DNA of 64,000 bases from Ureibacillus sp. FSL W7-1570 (GTDB lineage Bacteria > Bacillota > Bacilli > Bacillales_A > Planococcaceae): assembly GCF_038593265.1 (NCBI RefSeq), contig NZ_CP151979.1, positions 1 to 64,000 of the forward strand. Direction: 5' to 3'. Below the pieces are notes generated by a model. It ran no database searches. It was not told the origin of the DNA and saw nothing but the letters and a program-made list of their open reading frames with translations. The position numbers and the translations under genes are program-made. This document shows positions 1 through 10,795 of the stretch, piece by piece (the stretch's first letter is position 1; each line of letters opens with the position of its first letter).

Positions 1-112
1 AATTTTTTACAAAAAATTTTTTTTGCAGCTCGTTCACTTTATTAGTTATGTCCCAGCCTCTCCGTATAGCTTATAGCGAGGTATTAAAAAAGATCCCACT
101 TGATGCTAAAAT

Positions 113-138
113 AAATTTTGGTTCGCCAACCAAATTTT
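113..138 (+). promoter_or_regulatory. 5' leader hairpin of tnpA mRNA
   Basis: AAATTTTGGTT and AACCAAATTTT pair around a CGCC loop, with one internal mismatch, seven bases before the strong AAGGAGGG ribosome binding site of tnpA. In IS200 a leader hairpin is known to limit transposase translation, so a similar role is inferred here. A second small hairpin with the complementary loop (GGTTGGCGAACC) lies at 682-693 after the gene. Confidence 0.5.
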
Positions 139-159
139 GGTATCAAGGAGGGACCTATT

Positions 160-645
160 ATGTCTTCTGACATAAATAGTTTAGCACATACTAAATGGAA
201 TTGTAAGTATCACATTGTATTTGCGCCAAAATATAGAAGACAGATAATCTATGGAAAGATAAAGAAAGATATAGGACAAATATTAAGACAACTATGTGAA
301 AGAAAAGGTGTAGAAATTATTGAAGCTACCGCATGTAAAGACCACATACATATGTTGGTTAGTATTCCACCGAAATTAAGTGTTTCATCATTCGTGGGAT
401 ATTTAAAAGGAAAAAGTAGTTTAATGATATTCGATCGACATGCCCATTTAAAATATCGATATGGAAACAGAAAATTTTGGTGTAGAGGATTTTATGTGGA
501 TACGGTAGGCAGAAATAAAAAGGTAATAGAAGAATATATTCGAAATCAAATACAAGATGATATCATTGCGGATCAACTCAGTATGGAAGAATTTATTGAT
601 CCATTTACAGGTGAAGAGATAAAAAGAAAATCGAGGAAAAAATAA
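160..645 (+). CDS. tnpA: IS200-family transposase TnpA (HuH/Y1)
   Basis: This 161-residue protein matches the IS200 Y1 transposase family, which cuts and rejoins single-stranded element ends at sub-terminal hairpins. The HuH motif is visible as HIHML at about residues 64-68 (CKDHIHMLVSIPP). The catalytic-tyrosine helix is near residues 110-130 (YVDTVGRNKKVIEEYIRNQ). The ATG at 160 is chosen because an AAGGAGGG ribosome binding site ends 7 bases before it; an in-frame start at 118 would lie in the leader hairpin. Length is normal for the family and the frame is intact, so the element could be active. Confidence 0.93.
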   Translation: MSSDINSLAHTKWNCKYHIVFAPKYRRQIIYGKIKKDIGQILRQLCERKGVEIIEATACKDHIHMLVSIPPKLSVSSFVGYLKGKSSLMIFDRHAHLKYRYGNRKFWCRGFYVDTVGRNKKVIEEYIRNQIQDDIIADQLSMEEFIDPFTGEEIKRKSRKK

Positions 646-647
646 AA

Positions 648-714
648 GAGACCCTTTAAGGGTCAGCTGGAAAAGTAGTGCGGTTGGCGAACCATTCGAT
701 GCCCCTTTAGGGGT
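648..714 (+). terminator. Hairpins downstream of tnpA
   Basis: GACCCTTTAAGGGTC (648-662) is a compact perfect stem directly after the tnpA stop codon. A second stem, CCCCTTTAGGGG, lies at 702-713. Neither has a strong T-tract, so they may be element-end structures or weak terminators. Confidence 0.4.
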
Positions 715-746
715 TGGCCAGTAATAAAGGCTTCTAGCCGCAGAAC

Positions 747-772
747 AAACCACCCGTTCACACGGGTGGTTT
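747..772. terminator. IS right-end hairpin, probably doubling as the def terminator
   Basis: The stem AAACCACCCGT/ACGGGTGGTTT with loop TCAC ends three bases from the stop codon of def, which reads leftwards into it. On the minus strand the stem is followed by TTTGTTCT, a weak T-tract. It is both the most likely IS right-end structure and the only terminator-like element after def. Confidence 0.55.
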
Positions 773-775
773 TGA

Positions 776-1342
776 TTATTCCTCTTCTTCCGCTTCCAAT
801 GGCAAGGCGTTCGGGATTGGGGCAAATGGATCTTCTTTGTTGATGTGATCATAAAACATCACGCCATTTAAATGGTCCAATTCATGTTGGAAACAAATGG
901 CCGGTAGACCTTGCAGGCGCAATTTTTTCTCTTCCCCATCCAATGTGTAAAATTTTACGGTAATCCGTGCGTAGCGAGGGACATAGCCAGGGACGCTGCG
1001 GTCAACAGATAAACATCCTTCTCCCTGAGGCAAATAAGTTTTTTCGGCGGAATGGCTGACAATTTTCGGATTTACTGCGATAAAGCTCAAAGGTTCTCCG
1101 TTTTCTTGTTCTATATGAATGGCAAAGATTCTTTTTAAGAAATTGATTTGGTTTCCGGCAAGACCAATTCCGGAGCGAAGGCCATATTTTTCAGCCAATT
1201 CCGGGTTTTGGCTGTTTTTTAAAAACTGCAGCATGTCTTCTGCTGTTTTGCGTTCTTCATCACTTAACGGGAATTTCACTTCTTCCGCTCTTGTTCTTAA
1301 GGCAGGATGCCCTTCACGGACAATGTCTTTCATTAAAATCAT
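776..1342 (-). CDS. def: Peptide deformylase
   Basis: This enzyme removes the formyl group from the N-terminal methionine of nascent proteins. All three family motifs are visible in 188 residues: motif 1 GIGLAGNQ (58-65, a variant of the usual GxGLAAxQ), motif 2 EGCLS with metal ligand C110, and motif 3 QHELDHL with ligands H153 and H157 and catalytic E154. The length and the roughly 15-residue insertion before motif 1 fit the type-2 (Gram-positive) class. A GGGAG ribosome binding site precedes the ATG. It sits upstream of and divergent from pdhA, as B. subtilis defB (ykrB) does. The C-terminus is rich in glutamate, and the stop codon abuts an IS element. Confidence 0.96.
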   Translation of the reverse strand: MILMKDIVREGHPALRTRAEEVKFPLSDEERKTAEDMLQFLKNSQNPELAEKYGLRSGIGLAGNQINFLKRIFAIHIEQENGEPLSFIAVNPKIVSHSAEKTYLPQGEGCLSVDRSVPGYVPRYARITVKFYTLDGEEKKLRLQGLPAICFQHELDHLNGVMFYDHINKEDPFAPIPNALPLEAEEEE

Positions 1343-2827
<1,485 letters not shown>

Positions 2828-2830
2828 CCT

Positions 2831-3808
2831 ATGGCACAAATGACAATGATTCAGGCGATTACGGATGCGTTAAGAACGGAATTGAGAAATGATGAAAATG
2901 TGTTGGTGTTCGGGGAAGACGTCGGCGTCAACGGCGGGGTGTTCCGGGCAACGGAAGGTTTGCAAAAAGAATTTGGCGTGGACCGGGTATTTGATACTCC
3001 TCTTGCTGAATCAGGAATTGGAGGGCTAGCGATCGGACTTGCTTTGCAGGGATTCCGTCCGGTTCCGGAAATCCAGTTCTTCGGTTTCGTCTATGAAGTG
3101 ATGGATTCCATCAGCGGTCAAATGGCCCGTTATCGTTACCGTACTGGCGGAACATTTAATATGCCAATCACCATTCGTTCGCCATTTGGAGGCGGTGTGC
3201 AAACTCCTGAAATGCACTCTGATAGTTTGGAAGGATTGATGGCGCAACAACCGGGATTAAAAGTGGTCATTCCTTCAACTCCTTACGATGCCAAAGGATT
3301 GTTGATTTCCGCCATTCGCGATAATGATCCGGTGATTTTCCTGGAACATCTGAAATTATATCGTTCCTTCCGTCAAGAAGTGCCGGAAGAAGAATATACA
3401 ATTCCGATCGGCAAAGCGGACGTAAAACGTGAAGGAAAAGATTTATCCATTTTTGCGTATGGACTCATGGTGCATGAAAGTTTGAAAGCGGCGGAAGAAT
3501 TGGAGAAAGAAGGATACTCCGTGGAAGTGGTGGACCTTCGTACAGTGCAGCCGCTTGATGTTGAAACAATCGTGGCTTCCGTTGAAAAAACGAACCGGGC
3601 GATTGTTGTCCAAGAAGCGCAAAAACAGGCGGGGATCGCGGCAAATGTCGTAGCGGAAATTATGGAGAGAGCTGTGTTAAGTCTGGAAGCACCGGTGCTT
3701 CGGGTGGCGGCTCCGGATACGGTTTATCCATTCCCGCAAGCGGAGAATGTTTGGTTGCCGAATTATAAAGACATAATCGAAACAGCGAAAAAAGTATTGA
3801 CATTCTAG
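2831..3808 (+). CDS. pdhB: Pyruvate dehydrogenase E1 component, beta subunit
   Basis: This 325-residue transketolase-like subunit pairs with PdhA to form the E1 heterotetramer. Visible features are the N-terminal [15 protein letters not shown] segment, the [17 protein letters not shown] active-site region, and a C-terminal transketolase domain from about residue 200 ([21 protein letters not shown]). It starts 3 bases after pdhA, with an AGGAG ribosome binding site inside the last codons of pdhA, which indicates coupled translation. Length is normal for the family. Confidence 0.97.
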   Translation: MAQMTMIQAITDALRTELRNDENVLVFGEDVGVNGGVFRATEGLQKEFGVDRVFDTPLAESGIGGLAIGLALQGFRPVPEIQFFGFVYEVMDSISGQMARYRYRTGGTFNMPITIRSPFGGGVQTPEMHSDSLEGLMAQQPGLKVVIPSTPYDAKGLLISAIRDNDPVIFLEHLKLYRSFRQEVPEEEYTIPIGKADVKREGKDLSIFAYGLMVHESLKAAEELEKEGYSVEVVDLRTVQPLDVETIVASVEKTNRAIVVQEAQKQAGIAANVVAEIMERAVLSLEAPVLRVAAPDTVYPFPQAENVWLPNYKDIIETAKKVLTF

Positions 3809-3828
3809 TGGGAGAAAGGGTGAATGGT

Positions 3829-5127
3829 ATGGCGTTTGAATTTCGTATGCCTGATATCGGCGAAGGAATTCACGAAGGTGAAATCGTGAAATGGTTTGTA
3901 AAACCTGGGGATGAAGTGAAAGAGGACGACATTTTATGTGAAATCCAAAATGATAAAGCGGTTGTGGAAATTCCTTCCCCGGTGGACGGAAAAGTTGAAG
4001 AAATTTTAGTGGAAGAAGGAACTGTCGCGGTTGTTGGTGATGTGCTCATCCGTTTTGATGCACCAGGATATGAAAATATGCAATTTAAAGGCGACGTGCA
4101 TGCGGAAGAGGAGACGAAAGAGCAGGTGCAAGCAACTGCGGAAGATGGAAAAGTGGAAGATGCGAAAGAACAAGTAGCATCACAAACGGCTAAAGAAGAA
4201 GTGGCTACACGCGTCATTGCGATGCCTTCAGTCCGCAAATTTGCAAGGGAGCAGGGAGTCGACATTCGCCAAGTCCAAGGAACAGGCAAAAACGGCCGTA
4301 TTTTGAAAGAAGACGTTATCCGATTTATCGAAGGCGGCCAAAAAGTTCAGGAAGCTCCGGAAGTTCATGGGGAAAAAGAAGAAGTGCCGGCAAAAACTCC
4401 GCAAGTTCCGGTATTGGAGGGCGAATTCCCGGAAACTAGGGAAAAAATTTCAGGAATCCGCAAAGCCATTGCGAAAGCGATGGTACATTCCAAACAAACA
4501 GCTCCTCATGTGACACTGATGGACGAAGTGGATGTTTCAAAATTGGTGGCACACCGCAAAAAATTCAAAGACATCGCAGCGGAAAAAGGAATCAAGCTGA
4601 CGTATCTGCCTTACGTGGTCAAAGCGTTGGTGGCGGTGCTGAAAGAATTTCCGGAATTCAACCGTTCCTTCGACGATGCGACGGAAGAAATTATCCAAAA
4701 ACATTACTATAATATAGGAATCGCTGCAGATACTGAACGAGGGCTTCTTGTACCAGTGATCAAACACGCCGACAGAAAATCCATTTTTGCCCTGGCGTCA
4801 GAAATTAATGAATTGGCAACAAAAGCGCGCGAAGGCAAACTGGCTCCGAATGAAATGAAGGGCGGCTCCATGTCCATCACGAATATAGGATCTGCTGGAG
4901 GCCAATGGTTTACGCCGGTCATTAATCATCCGGAAATCGCAATTTTGGGGCTTGGAAGAATTTCAGAAAAGCCTATAATAAAAGAAGGTGAAATTATAGC
5001 AGCACCTATGTTAGCATTATCTTTGAGCTTTGATCATCGATTGATCGATGGAGCATTGGCTCAAAATGCATTAAATTACTTAAAACGATTAATCAGTGAT
5101 CCAGAACTTTTATTAATGGAGGCGTAA
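3829..5127 (+). CDS. pdhC: Dihydrolipoamide acetyltransferase (E2) of pyruvate dehydrogenase
   Basis: This is the core subunit that passes acetyl groups from E1 to CoA on a swinging lipoyl arm. Domain order in 432 residues: one lipoyl domain (1-78, lipoyl lysine K43 in [11 protein letters not shown]), a charged linker, a peripheral-subunit-binding domain (about 126-165, [11 protein letters not shown]...GRILKEDV), a second linker, and the catalytic domain from about 205 ending in the active-site motif FDHRLIDG. The ATG at 3829 follows GGAGAAAGGG by 8 bases; an in-frame GTG at 3808 overlaps the pdhB stop and lies upstream of that site, so it is less likely. A single lipoyl domain is usual for Bacillus E2. 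Confidence 0.97.
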   Translation: MAFEFRMPDIGEGIHEGEIVKWFVKPGDEVKEDDILCEIQNDKAVVEIPSPVDGKVEEILVEEGTVAVVGDVLIRFDAPGYENMQFKGDVHAEEETKEQVQATAEDGKVEDAKEQVASQTAKEEVATRVIAMPSVRKFAREQGVDIRQVQGTGKNGRILKEDVIRFIEGGQKVQEAPEVHGEKEEVPAKTPQVPVLEGEFPETREKISGIRKAIAKAMVHSKQTAPHVTLMDEVDVSKLVAHRKKFKDIAAEKGIKLTYLPYVVKALVAVLKEFPEFNRSFDDATEEIIQKHYYNIGIAADTERGLLVPVIKHADRKSIFALASEINELATKAREGKLAPNEMKGGSMSITNIGSAGGQWFTPVINHPEIAILGLGRISEKPIIKEGEIIAAPMLALSLSFDHRLIDGALAQNALNYLKRLISDPELLLMEA

Positions 5128-5130
5128 CAG

Positions 5131-6543
5131 ATGGTAGTAGGAGATTTTCCAATTGAAATCGACACACTGGTAGTTGGTGCAGGTCCTGGTGGATATGTTG
5201 CAGCGATTCGTGCGGCACAAACTGGACAAAAAGTGACAGTTGTGGAAAAAAATGAAGTGGGCGGCGTTTGCTTAAACGTAGGATGTATCCCTTCAAAAGC
5301 GTTAATTTCAGTTGCCCATCGCTATGAGCAGGCGAAACATTCAGAAGATATGGGTGTTATCGTTTCTGATGTCAAACTTGATTTTTCAAAAGTGCAAGCA
5401 TTCAAAGACAGCGTAGTGAAAAAATTGACTGGCGGGGTAGCCGGCCTATTAAAAGGAAATAATGTGGATGTTATCAAAGGTGAAGCATATTTCGTTGATG
5501 CCAATACGGTTCGCGTTGTGAACGGTGATCAAGCTCAAACATACAAATTTAAAAATGCCATCCTTGCGACAGGTTCACGTCCTGTGGAAATCCCAACATT
5601 CAAATATTCTGATCGCGTATTGAACTCCACTGGCGCATTGAATCTGAAAGAACTGCCTAAAAAATTGGTGGTTATCGGCGGTGGCTACATCGGTACAGAA
5701 TTAGGTACTGCTTATGCAAACTTCGGCACAGAAGTAACGATTCTTGAAGGGGCAAGCGACATCTTAGCCGGATTCGAGAAACAAATGACTCAAATCGTGA
5801 AAAAAGGTCTGAAGAAAAAAGGCGTGACAATTGAAGTGAACGCTCTTGCCAAAGGTGTGGAAGAAACAGAAAATGGTGTCATCGTCACTTATGAAGTGAA
5901 CGGCGAAGAGAAAAAAGTGGAAGCGGATTACGTGCTTGTGACAGTAGGACGCAGACCGAATACAGATGAACTTGGTCTTGAACAAATCGGCATCGAGTTT
6001 GGCGAAAGAGGCTTAATCAAAGTGGACAAACAATGCCGCACAAATATTCCTAACATTTATGCGATCGGTGATATCGTGCCTGGTCCACAGCTTGCCCACA
6101 AAGCTTCTTATGAAGGTAAAGTGGCTGCGGAAGCAATTGCCGGACACAAATCTGTTGTGGATTATTTGGCAATTCCTGCGGTTTGCTTCACAGATCCGGA
6201 AATGGCGTCTGTAGGATATTCAGAAGAACAAGCAAAAGCGGAAGGCATCGAAGTGAAAGTGGCAAAATTCCCATTTGCTGCAAACGGCCGTGCTTTAGCA
6301 TTAAATCAAACAGAAGGATTTGTGAAACTTGTTGCGCGTAAAGAAGATGGCCTTATCATCGGCGGACAAATCGTTGGTACGGGTGCATCCGACATGATTT
6401 CAGAAATCTGCTTGGCCATCGAAGGCGGCATGACTGCTGAAGATATCGCGCTTACAATCCATCCACACCCAACATTGGGCGAAATCACAATGGAAACTGC
6501 CGAAGTCCTTCTAGGCAATCCTATCCATATCATTTCAAAATAA
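5131..6543 (+). CDS. pdhD: Dihydrolipoamide dehydrogenase (E3)
   Basis: This flavoprotein reoxidises the E2 lipoyl group with NAD. Landmarks in 470 residues are the FAD dinucleotide fold [12 protein letters not shown] near residue 14, the redox disulfide [15 protein letters not shown] (cysteines near 47 and 52), the NAD fold [10 protein letters not shown] near 186, the second FAD motif (IYAIGDIV) near 313, and the C-terminal catalytic HPHPTLGE. It closes the pdh operon. A GGAGG site overlaps the end of pdhC, and a terminator follows the stop codon. Confidence 0.97.
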   Translation: MVVGDFPIEIDTLVVGAGPGGYVAAIRAAQTGQKVTVVEKNEVGGVCLNVGCIPSKALISVAHRYEQAKHSEDMGVIVSDVKLDFSKVQAFKDSVVKKLTGGVAGLLKGNNVDVIKGEAYFVDANTVRVVNGDQAQTYKFKNAILATGSRPVEIPTFKYSDRVLNSTGALNLKELPKKLVVIGGGYIGTELGTAYANFGTEVTILEGASDILAGFEKQMTQIVKKGLKKKGVTIEVNALAKGVEETENGVIVTYEVNGEEKKVEADYVLVTVGRRPNTDELGLEQIGIEFGERGLIKVDKQCRTNIPNIYAIGDIVPGPQLAHKASYEGKVAAEAIAGHKSVVDYLAIPAVCFTDPEMASVGYSEEQAKAEGIEVKVAKFPFAANGRALALNQTEGFVKLVARKEDGLIIGGQIVGTGASDMISEICLAIEGGMTAEDIALTIHPHPTLGEITMETAEVLLGNPIHIISK

Positions 6544-6554
6544 TGTGTAATGAA

Positions 6555-6585
6555 AGAGGGCGTCTTTTTAGGCGCCCTTTTTTGT
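6555..6585 (+). terminator. Terminator of the pdhABCD operon
   Basis: AGGGCG...CGCCCT forms a GC-rich stem followed directly by TTTTTT, starting 12 bases after the pdhD stop codon. It is a standard rho-independent terminator. Confidence 0.88.
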
Positions 6586-6651
6586 TATGACGGAATGGTG
6601 ATATCGGGAAAGGATAGAGGGGATAAATTTTATTGCCATAGTGGCAAAATT

Positions 6652-6688
6652 AAAAAGGGGGAAATGAATGGCTTCATTTCCCCCTTTT
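6652..6688. terminator. Long hairpin, terminator of the pucR-type regulator gene (bidirectional)
   Basis: AAAAGGGGGAAATGA and TCATTTCCCCCTTTT form a 15-bp perfect stem with a 6-base loop. Its A-tract and T-tract let it end transcription on either strand; it lies 12 bases beyond the leftward regulator gene. A smaller perfect repeat, TTGCCA-TAG-TGGCAA, lies at 6633-6647. Confidence 0.85.
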
Positions 6689-6699
6689 CGTACAGGCGG

Positions 6700-8322
6700 T
6701 TATTCGGCAACAGCATATGAGTCGTTATTTTCGAAACGAACAGACCACAATTTTAAACAAAGTTGGAGTAAGAAGATATCATCAGGATCGTTTAAAGACC
6801 GATTCGTCAAGGCTTCTATTTTTCTTAAACGGTATAATAAAGATTGACGGTGGAGAGATAGCGCCCTGGCGGTTTGACTGACATTGCCCTGATGGTAAAT
6901 ATAGGTCGAAAGGGTATTGATCAAATCCAATCCGTTATTTTTATCGTAAGCGGCAATTGCACCTATCGTTGAGTGCATCAATTCGGTGGACATGGAATTA
7001 TTGGATAAGGAAATCAATAGGTGGTAAATGCCTGTACTTGCAAAAGTGTTCCTAGTTCCGGGCCCTTTATGATTTCTTCCGATCTCCAGGGCAGTGCGGG
7101 CATTTTTATAACCTAAATGAAACATTAAGTTTCCGGTATGGTTTTCCCCAATTCCCCATGAAATGGTTGGCAGTTGATTTTTTTTCACATAACTGTCAAT
7201 CATATCTAAAAAGTGGTTCACTTCCCGGTCTGCCTCTGAAGATTTGCATTCCAGGAAAATGATGGTCAAGTCCCTTTTGAATGTGTAAATGAGATGCTTA
7301 TTTAATTTTTTGCTGACATTCTCTAAAATTTCTGAGAAGGTTCTTTTAAAATCTTTCTCCATTTCATGTATGTGCTCTTTTTTATGGACAATATAAAATT
7401 CCTTCAATTTTTCCGGAGAACCGACAATACAAATGTAAGGAAGATCCACTTCGAATCCGAATTTTTTCCCTTGGTTAATGAAATCTTCTTTTTTTGTCCA
7501 GCTTCCGTTTAAAAGGGTTTTAATATATTCTTTTTTTTCTTTATTTTTGGAAATCATTGACGCCATTTCTTTTTGAATCCATAACGTCAAAATGGTTACG
7601 ATATTATTTAAAATTAAAGCGGAAATGGGTTTCGCATTTAATTTTCTTGATTTAAAAATAAGAAAGCTTGAAGATTGATCCAATAAAGGGCTGATAGGGA
7701 CGATTTGCAAAAACTTTCCGTTATCGTACCGGATGATGGCGGGTTGATCGGTGTACGATGTCTCGGAGATTTGTTGTATTGTGTCATTTTCTATTTGTTC
7801 CTTGTATTTCAATTCCACTTCCATCTGAAATTCTTTCGATAAAAATGTTAAAACTTCTTCGAGAGGATAGTTATCCAAATAAAGTTTTAAAAGCTCTCTT
7901 TGGAGAGTATCCGCTTTATCAATGGATTGTTGTTCCCAACTGTTCAACTGTTCTAAAATGACTTTGAGAATATCCGAAAAGCGCATTTCCCACGGTAGTT
8001 CAATAAGAGGGAAATTTACGGATTTGCAGTATTCAATCACTTCTTCCGGGATATATTGGACATGCCCCCCGACTGCTATCGCCATTCCGGCAGCATTCGA
8101 GGAGTGAACATCTTTGACATATGTAAGAAATAAGTCGGGATTGTTCCCGCATCCAATGGCGGTTGTTAAAACGAGTTCGTTCTTTTTGATGAAGTCTTCA
8201 ACGGGAATTTCCATAACGGTAACAGATTCGATTACTTGTGAAGAAATGATATTGTTAGCAGATAATAGTTTTGCGGTTGAAAAAAGTGGAATGGACAACA
8301 AATCTCTGATTGTAAATTGCAT
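6700..8322 (-). CDS. PucR-family transcriptional regulator of the ectoine-type cluster
   Basis: This 540-residue protein has the PucR layout. The N-terminal sensor domain spans about residues 1-125 (FTIRDLLSIPLFSTAKLLS..., ELVLTTAIG). A long middle region follows. The C-terminal PucR-type helix-turn-helix lies at about 478-525 (GNVSQTARALSLHRQSLLYRLRKIEALT). Members usually activate nitrogen or purine/amine catabolism genes in response to a small ligand. It lies 31 bases downstream of the eutB-like gene on the same strand and is inferred to control the cluster at 8.3-20 kb. Described ectoine clusters usually carry a MocR-type regulator (EnuR), so this is a different solution. AAGGGGGAA precedes the ATG. 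Confidence 0.85.
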   Translation of the reverse strand: MQFTIRDLLSIPLFSTAKLLSANNIISSQVIESVTVMEIPVEDFIKKNELVLTTAIGCGNNPDLFLTYVKDVHSSNAAGMAIAVGGHVQYIPEEVIEYCKSVNFPLIELPWEMRFSDILKVILEQLNSWEQQSIDKADTLQRELLKLYLDNYPLEEVLTFLSKEFQMEVELKYKEQIENDTIQQISETSYTDQPAIIRYDNGKFLQIVPISPLLDQSSSFLIFKSRKLNAKPISALILNNIVTILTLWIQKEMASMISKNKEKKEYIKTLLNGSWTKKEDFINQGKKFGFEVDLPYICIVGSPEKLKEFYIVHKKEHIHEMEKDFKRTFSEILENVSKKLNKHLIYTFKRDLTIIFLECKSSEADREVNHFLDMIDSYVKKNQLPTISWGIGENHTGNLMFHLGYKNARTALEIGRNHKGPGTRNTFASTGIYHLLISLSNNSMSTELMHSTIGAIAAYDKNNGLDLINTLSTYIYHQGNVSQTARALSLHRQSLLYRLRKIEALTNRSLNDPDDIFLLQLCLKLWSVRFENNDSYAVAE

Positions 8323-8353
8323 AAGATTCCCCCTTGATGTTTCGAATAGAAAG

Positions 8354-9361
8354 TTATAAATATGCTTCTATGGCATTTGCGTGTGCATCCAAATCAACGT
8401 TGCATCCTGAAATGATAATGACGTTTTTTGTGTTTTCTTCAAGTGAAATCGCATTGTTTAATATGGCCCCGATACCGATGGCTGCCGCTCCTTCTACGAC
8501 AATGTTATGTTCCTTGTATAAATAAGCCATGCCTTTTTTGATCGCTTCTTCCTCCACTAAGATGGATTGGTCGACAAATTGTTGAACCATTTTAAATGTA
8601 TATTGATTCTTTTCCCCAATGCCGCCCAACAGGCTGTCTGCCAGGGTCGGTTCCTCGCGAACGGTCACCGGTTTTCCTCTTTTTAAACTTTCAAACATTG
8701 CCGCTCCTTTTTCCATGGATAAACCTATCACTTTTATGTCCGGATTCGTGGTTTTCATCACCAAACCAATACCGGAAAGCAGCCCTCCCCCGGATAAACC
8801 TCCAATGACACAATTGACATCCGGCAATTCTTCAAGGATTTCAAGAGCGATGGTTCCTTGGCCTGCAATTACTTCCGGATGATCAAAGGGCGGGATAACC
8901 GTCAACCCTTTTTCTTTAACGAGTTCATAACAGCGTTGCTCTGCATCATCCTGTCCATCTCCGTAAATTTCCAACTCTGCGCCCAAACTCTTGATTTTTT
9001 CAATTTTCGCCCTTGGAACATGTTTGGATACACAAATCACTGCGCGTATTCCTAATTTTTTGGCTGCCAGTGCTACAGCGAATCCGTGGTTTCCTGTGGA
9101 AAATGTCGTCACGCCCCGGGATTTCTGAGCGGGGGACAAGTTGGAAATGGCATTAAAAGCACCGCGCATTTTAAATGAGCGACTTTCATGCAAATGCTCA
9201 TATTTTAAATAGACTTCAGAGTTCGTTAAATTTGAAAGTTTGGGTGAAAAGATTAAAGGTGTTTTGTTAATATGGGAAGCTAAATTTTTTTTAGCCTGCC
9301 AAACATTTTGCAATGTAATTTCCTTACTTTCATTGATTCGTACATTTAATAATTTTGCCAT
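8354..9361 (-). CDS. eutB: Threonine dehydratase-like PLP enzyme, EutB type (hydroxyectoine utilization)
   Basis: This is a fold-type II PLP enzyme of 335 residues with no C-terminal ACT domain. The Schiff-base lysine is K64 (SFKMRGA), the asparagine loop is STGNHGFAVA near 103-112, and the phosphate loop is GGLSGGGLL near 184-192. The family covers threonine/serine dehydratases. In described ectoine clusters EutB is grouped with EutC in removing the extra hydroxyl of hydroxyectoine-derived compounds. That assignment rests on the neighbours, because sequence alone would also fit a catabolic threonine dehydratase. It is divergent from doeA and co-directional with the regulator gene. Confidence 0.78.
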   Translation of the reverse strand: MAKLLNVRINESKEITLQNVWQAKKNLASHINKTPLIFSPKLSNLTNSEVYLKYEHLHESRSFKMRGAFNAISNLSPAQKSRGVTTFSTGNHGFAVALAAKKLGIRAVICVSKHVPRAKIEKIKSLGAELEIYGDGQDDAEQRCYELVKEKGLTVIPPFDHPEVIAGQGTIALEILEELPDVNCVIGGLSGGGLLSGIGLVMKTTNPDIKVIGLSMEKGAAMFESLKRGKPVTVREEPTLADSLLGGIGEKNQYTFKMVQQFVDQSILVEEEAIKKGMAYLYKEHNIVVEGAAAIGIGAILNNAISLEENTKNVIIISGCNVDLDAHANAIEAYL

Positions 9362-9595
9362 AAATTCGACTGCCCCTTCCCCTATGTTAAGTATTCTAAC
9401 ATATTGTGTAATGGAATCTTACGTATTTCTATTCGGTTTTGAAAAAAATGTATAAAAAAATATCAAAAATCTCAATAGTATAAATTGTCTAAAAATTTCA
9501 TACAAGTTGACGCATTGTTCTGAAATGTCAGATAACTTACCATTCAATTAACAAATCATTCATCGCAATGAGGATATGGAAGGGAGTTTTGTAGA
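9362..9595. promoter_or_regulatory. Divergent eutB / doeA promoter region
   Basis: This AT-rich stretch separates the two divergent transcripts. A plausible rightward promoter is TTGACG (9507-9512), a 17-base spacer, then AGATAA (9530-9535), 60 bases before doeA. Leftwards, TAGAAT (complement of 9393-9398) is a candidate -10 box for eutB with no clear -35. This is where the PucR-type regulator would be expected to bind, but I could not define an operator. Confidence 0.4.
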
Positions 9596-10783
9596 ATGGC
9601 GATATTTGACATATCAGAGTATCAAACGCGGTTAAGAAAAACAAAAGAAAGGATGCAGGAAAAAGGGATAGAAGTGCTGGTGGTGACCGATCCGGCCAAT
9701 ATGAATTATTTAACCGGTTATGACGGATGGTCGTTTTATGTGCATCAATGTTTAATTGTACTTCTGGATGATGAAGAGCCATTCTGGATTGGAAGAGGCC
9801 AAGATGCAAATGGTGCCAAAGTTACGACCTGGTTGAATGAAAACCACATCATTCCTTACCGGGACCATTATGTTCAATCCACTGAAAGGCATCCAATGGA
9901 TTTCGTTTGCAACATATTAAAAGAAATTGGAAAGTCGAATGCAACGATTGGTATTGAAATGGATACTTACTATTTTACAGCAAAGTGTTATACGCAATTA
10001 AAACTTGGACTCCCACTGGCCACTTTTGTGGATGCGACTTCATTAGTGAATTATGTGCGCATTATCAAATCGGATAAAGAAATTGAATATATGAGGAAGG
10101 CCGCAAAGATTGTGGAAAAGGCGATGCAAACCGGCATTGATGCGATTGAAGAAGGCGTTCGCGAATGTGATGTAGTGGCGCAAATCATGCATGCCCAAAT
10201 CAGCGGAACGGAAGAGTTTGGCGGGGATTACCCGGCGATTATGCCATTACTTCCATCCGGCAAAAAGACATCAACTCCCCATTTGACTTGGACAGATGAA
10301 AAATACAAATCCGGAATACCGGTCATTTTGGAATTGGCAGGTTGTTATAATCGATACCATTCTCCATTATCACGGACCGTATTTATCGGAGAACCCGATC
10401 CAAAGGTCAAATATTTGGCGGACGTTGTGATCGAAGGATTGAATGCGACACTGGATTTCATTAAACCGGGTGTCACTTGTGAAGAAGTCGAGGAAGTCTG
10501 GAGAAAAACGATTGCAAAAAGCGGATTTGAAAAAGAATCCCGTATCGGTTACTCAATGGGATTAAATTATCCTCCTGATTGGGGTGAACACACTGCAAGC
10601 TTGCGGCCGGGAGATAAAACCGTACTCGAGCCGAATATGACTTTCCATTGCATTCCGGGAATATGGCTGGATGATTATGGGGTTGAACTGAGTGAATCGT
10701 TCAGAGTGACGGAGAATGGAATCGAAGTATTTGCAAACTTCCCAAGAAAATTATTTGTAAAGAATGCTACAAATGTTTATTAA
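9596..10783 (+). CDS. doeA: Ectoine hydrolase (M24 creatinase-like fold)
   Basis: DoeA/EutD opens the ectoine ring to N-acetyl-diaminobutyrate, the first step of ectoine catabolism. The 395-residue protein has the creatinase N-domain (1-155) and the pita-bread domain (160-395). The positions that hold metal-binding aspartates in aminopeptidase P relatives are changed: ELAG (246-249) and HSPLSRT (255-261). This points to a creatinase-like rather than a metal-dependent peptidase, which fits DoeA. Identification also rests on the adjacent doeB, eutC and ehu genes. A GGAAGGGAG site precedes the ATG. It is first in a ten-gene operon. Confidence 0.85.
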   Translation: MAIFDISEYQTRLRKTKERMQEKGIEVLVVTDPANMNYLTGYDGWSFYVHQCLIVLLDDEEPFWIGRGQDANGAKVTTWLNENHIIPYRDHYVQSTERHPMDFVCNILKEIGKSNATIGIEMDTYYFTAKCYTQLKLGLPLATFVDATSLVNYVRIIKSDKEIEYMRKAAKIVEKAMQTGIDAIEEGVRECDVVAQIMHAQISGTEEFGGDYPAIMPLLPSGKKTSTPHLTWTDEKYKSGIPVILELAGCYNRYHSPLSRTVFIGEPDPKVKYLADVVIEGLNATLDFIKPGVTCEEVEEVWRKTIAKSGFEKESRIGYSMGLNYPPDWGEHTASLRPGDKTVLEPNMTFHCIPGIWLDDYGVELSESFRVTENGIEVFANFPRKLFVKNATNVY

Positions 10784-10795
10784 GTGGTGAATGCT

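Larger units (their letters stand above)
30..775 (+). mobile_element. IS200/IS605-family insertion sequence (tnpA only)
   Basis: A single tnpA-type transposase gene is flanked by hairpins rather than terminal inverted repeats, the layout of IS200-group elements that move as single-stranded DNA. A left hairpin is visible at 57-81 (CCTC...GAGG arms). An 11-bp perfect hairpin lies at 747-772 (AAACCACCCGT / ACGGGTGGTTT, loop TCAC), three bases before the def stop codon. There is no tnpB. The exact ends are not determined; the outer limits given are approximate and inferred from the hairpins. Confidence 0.7.
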
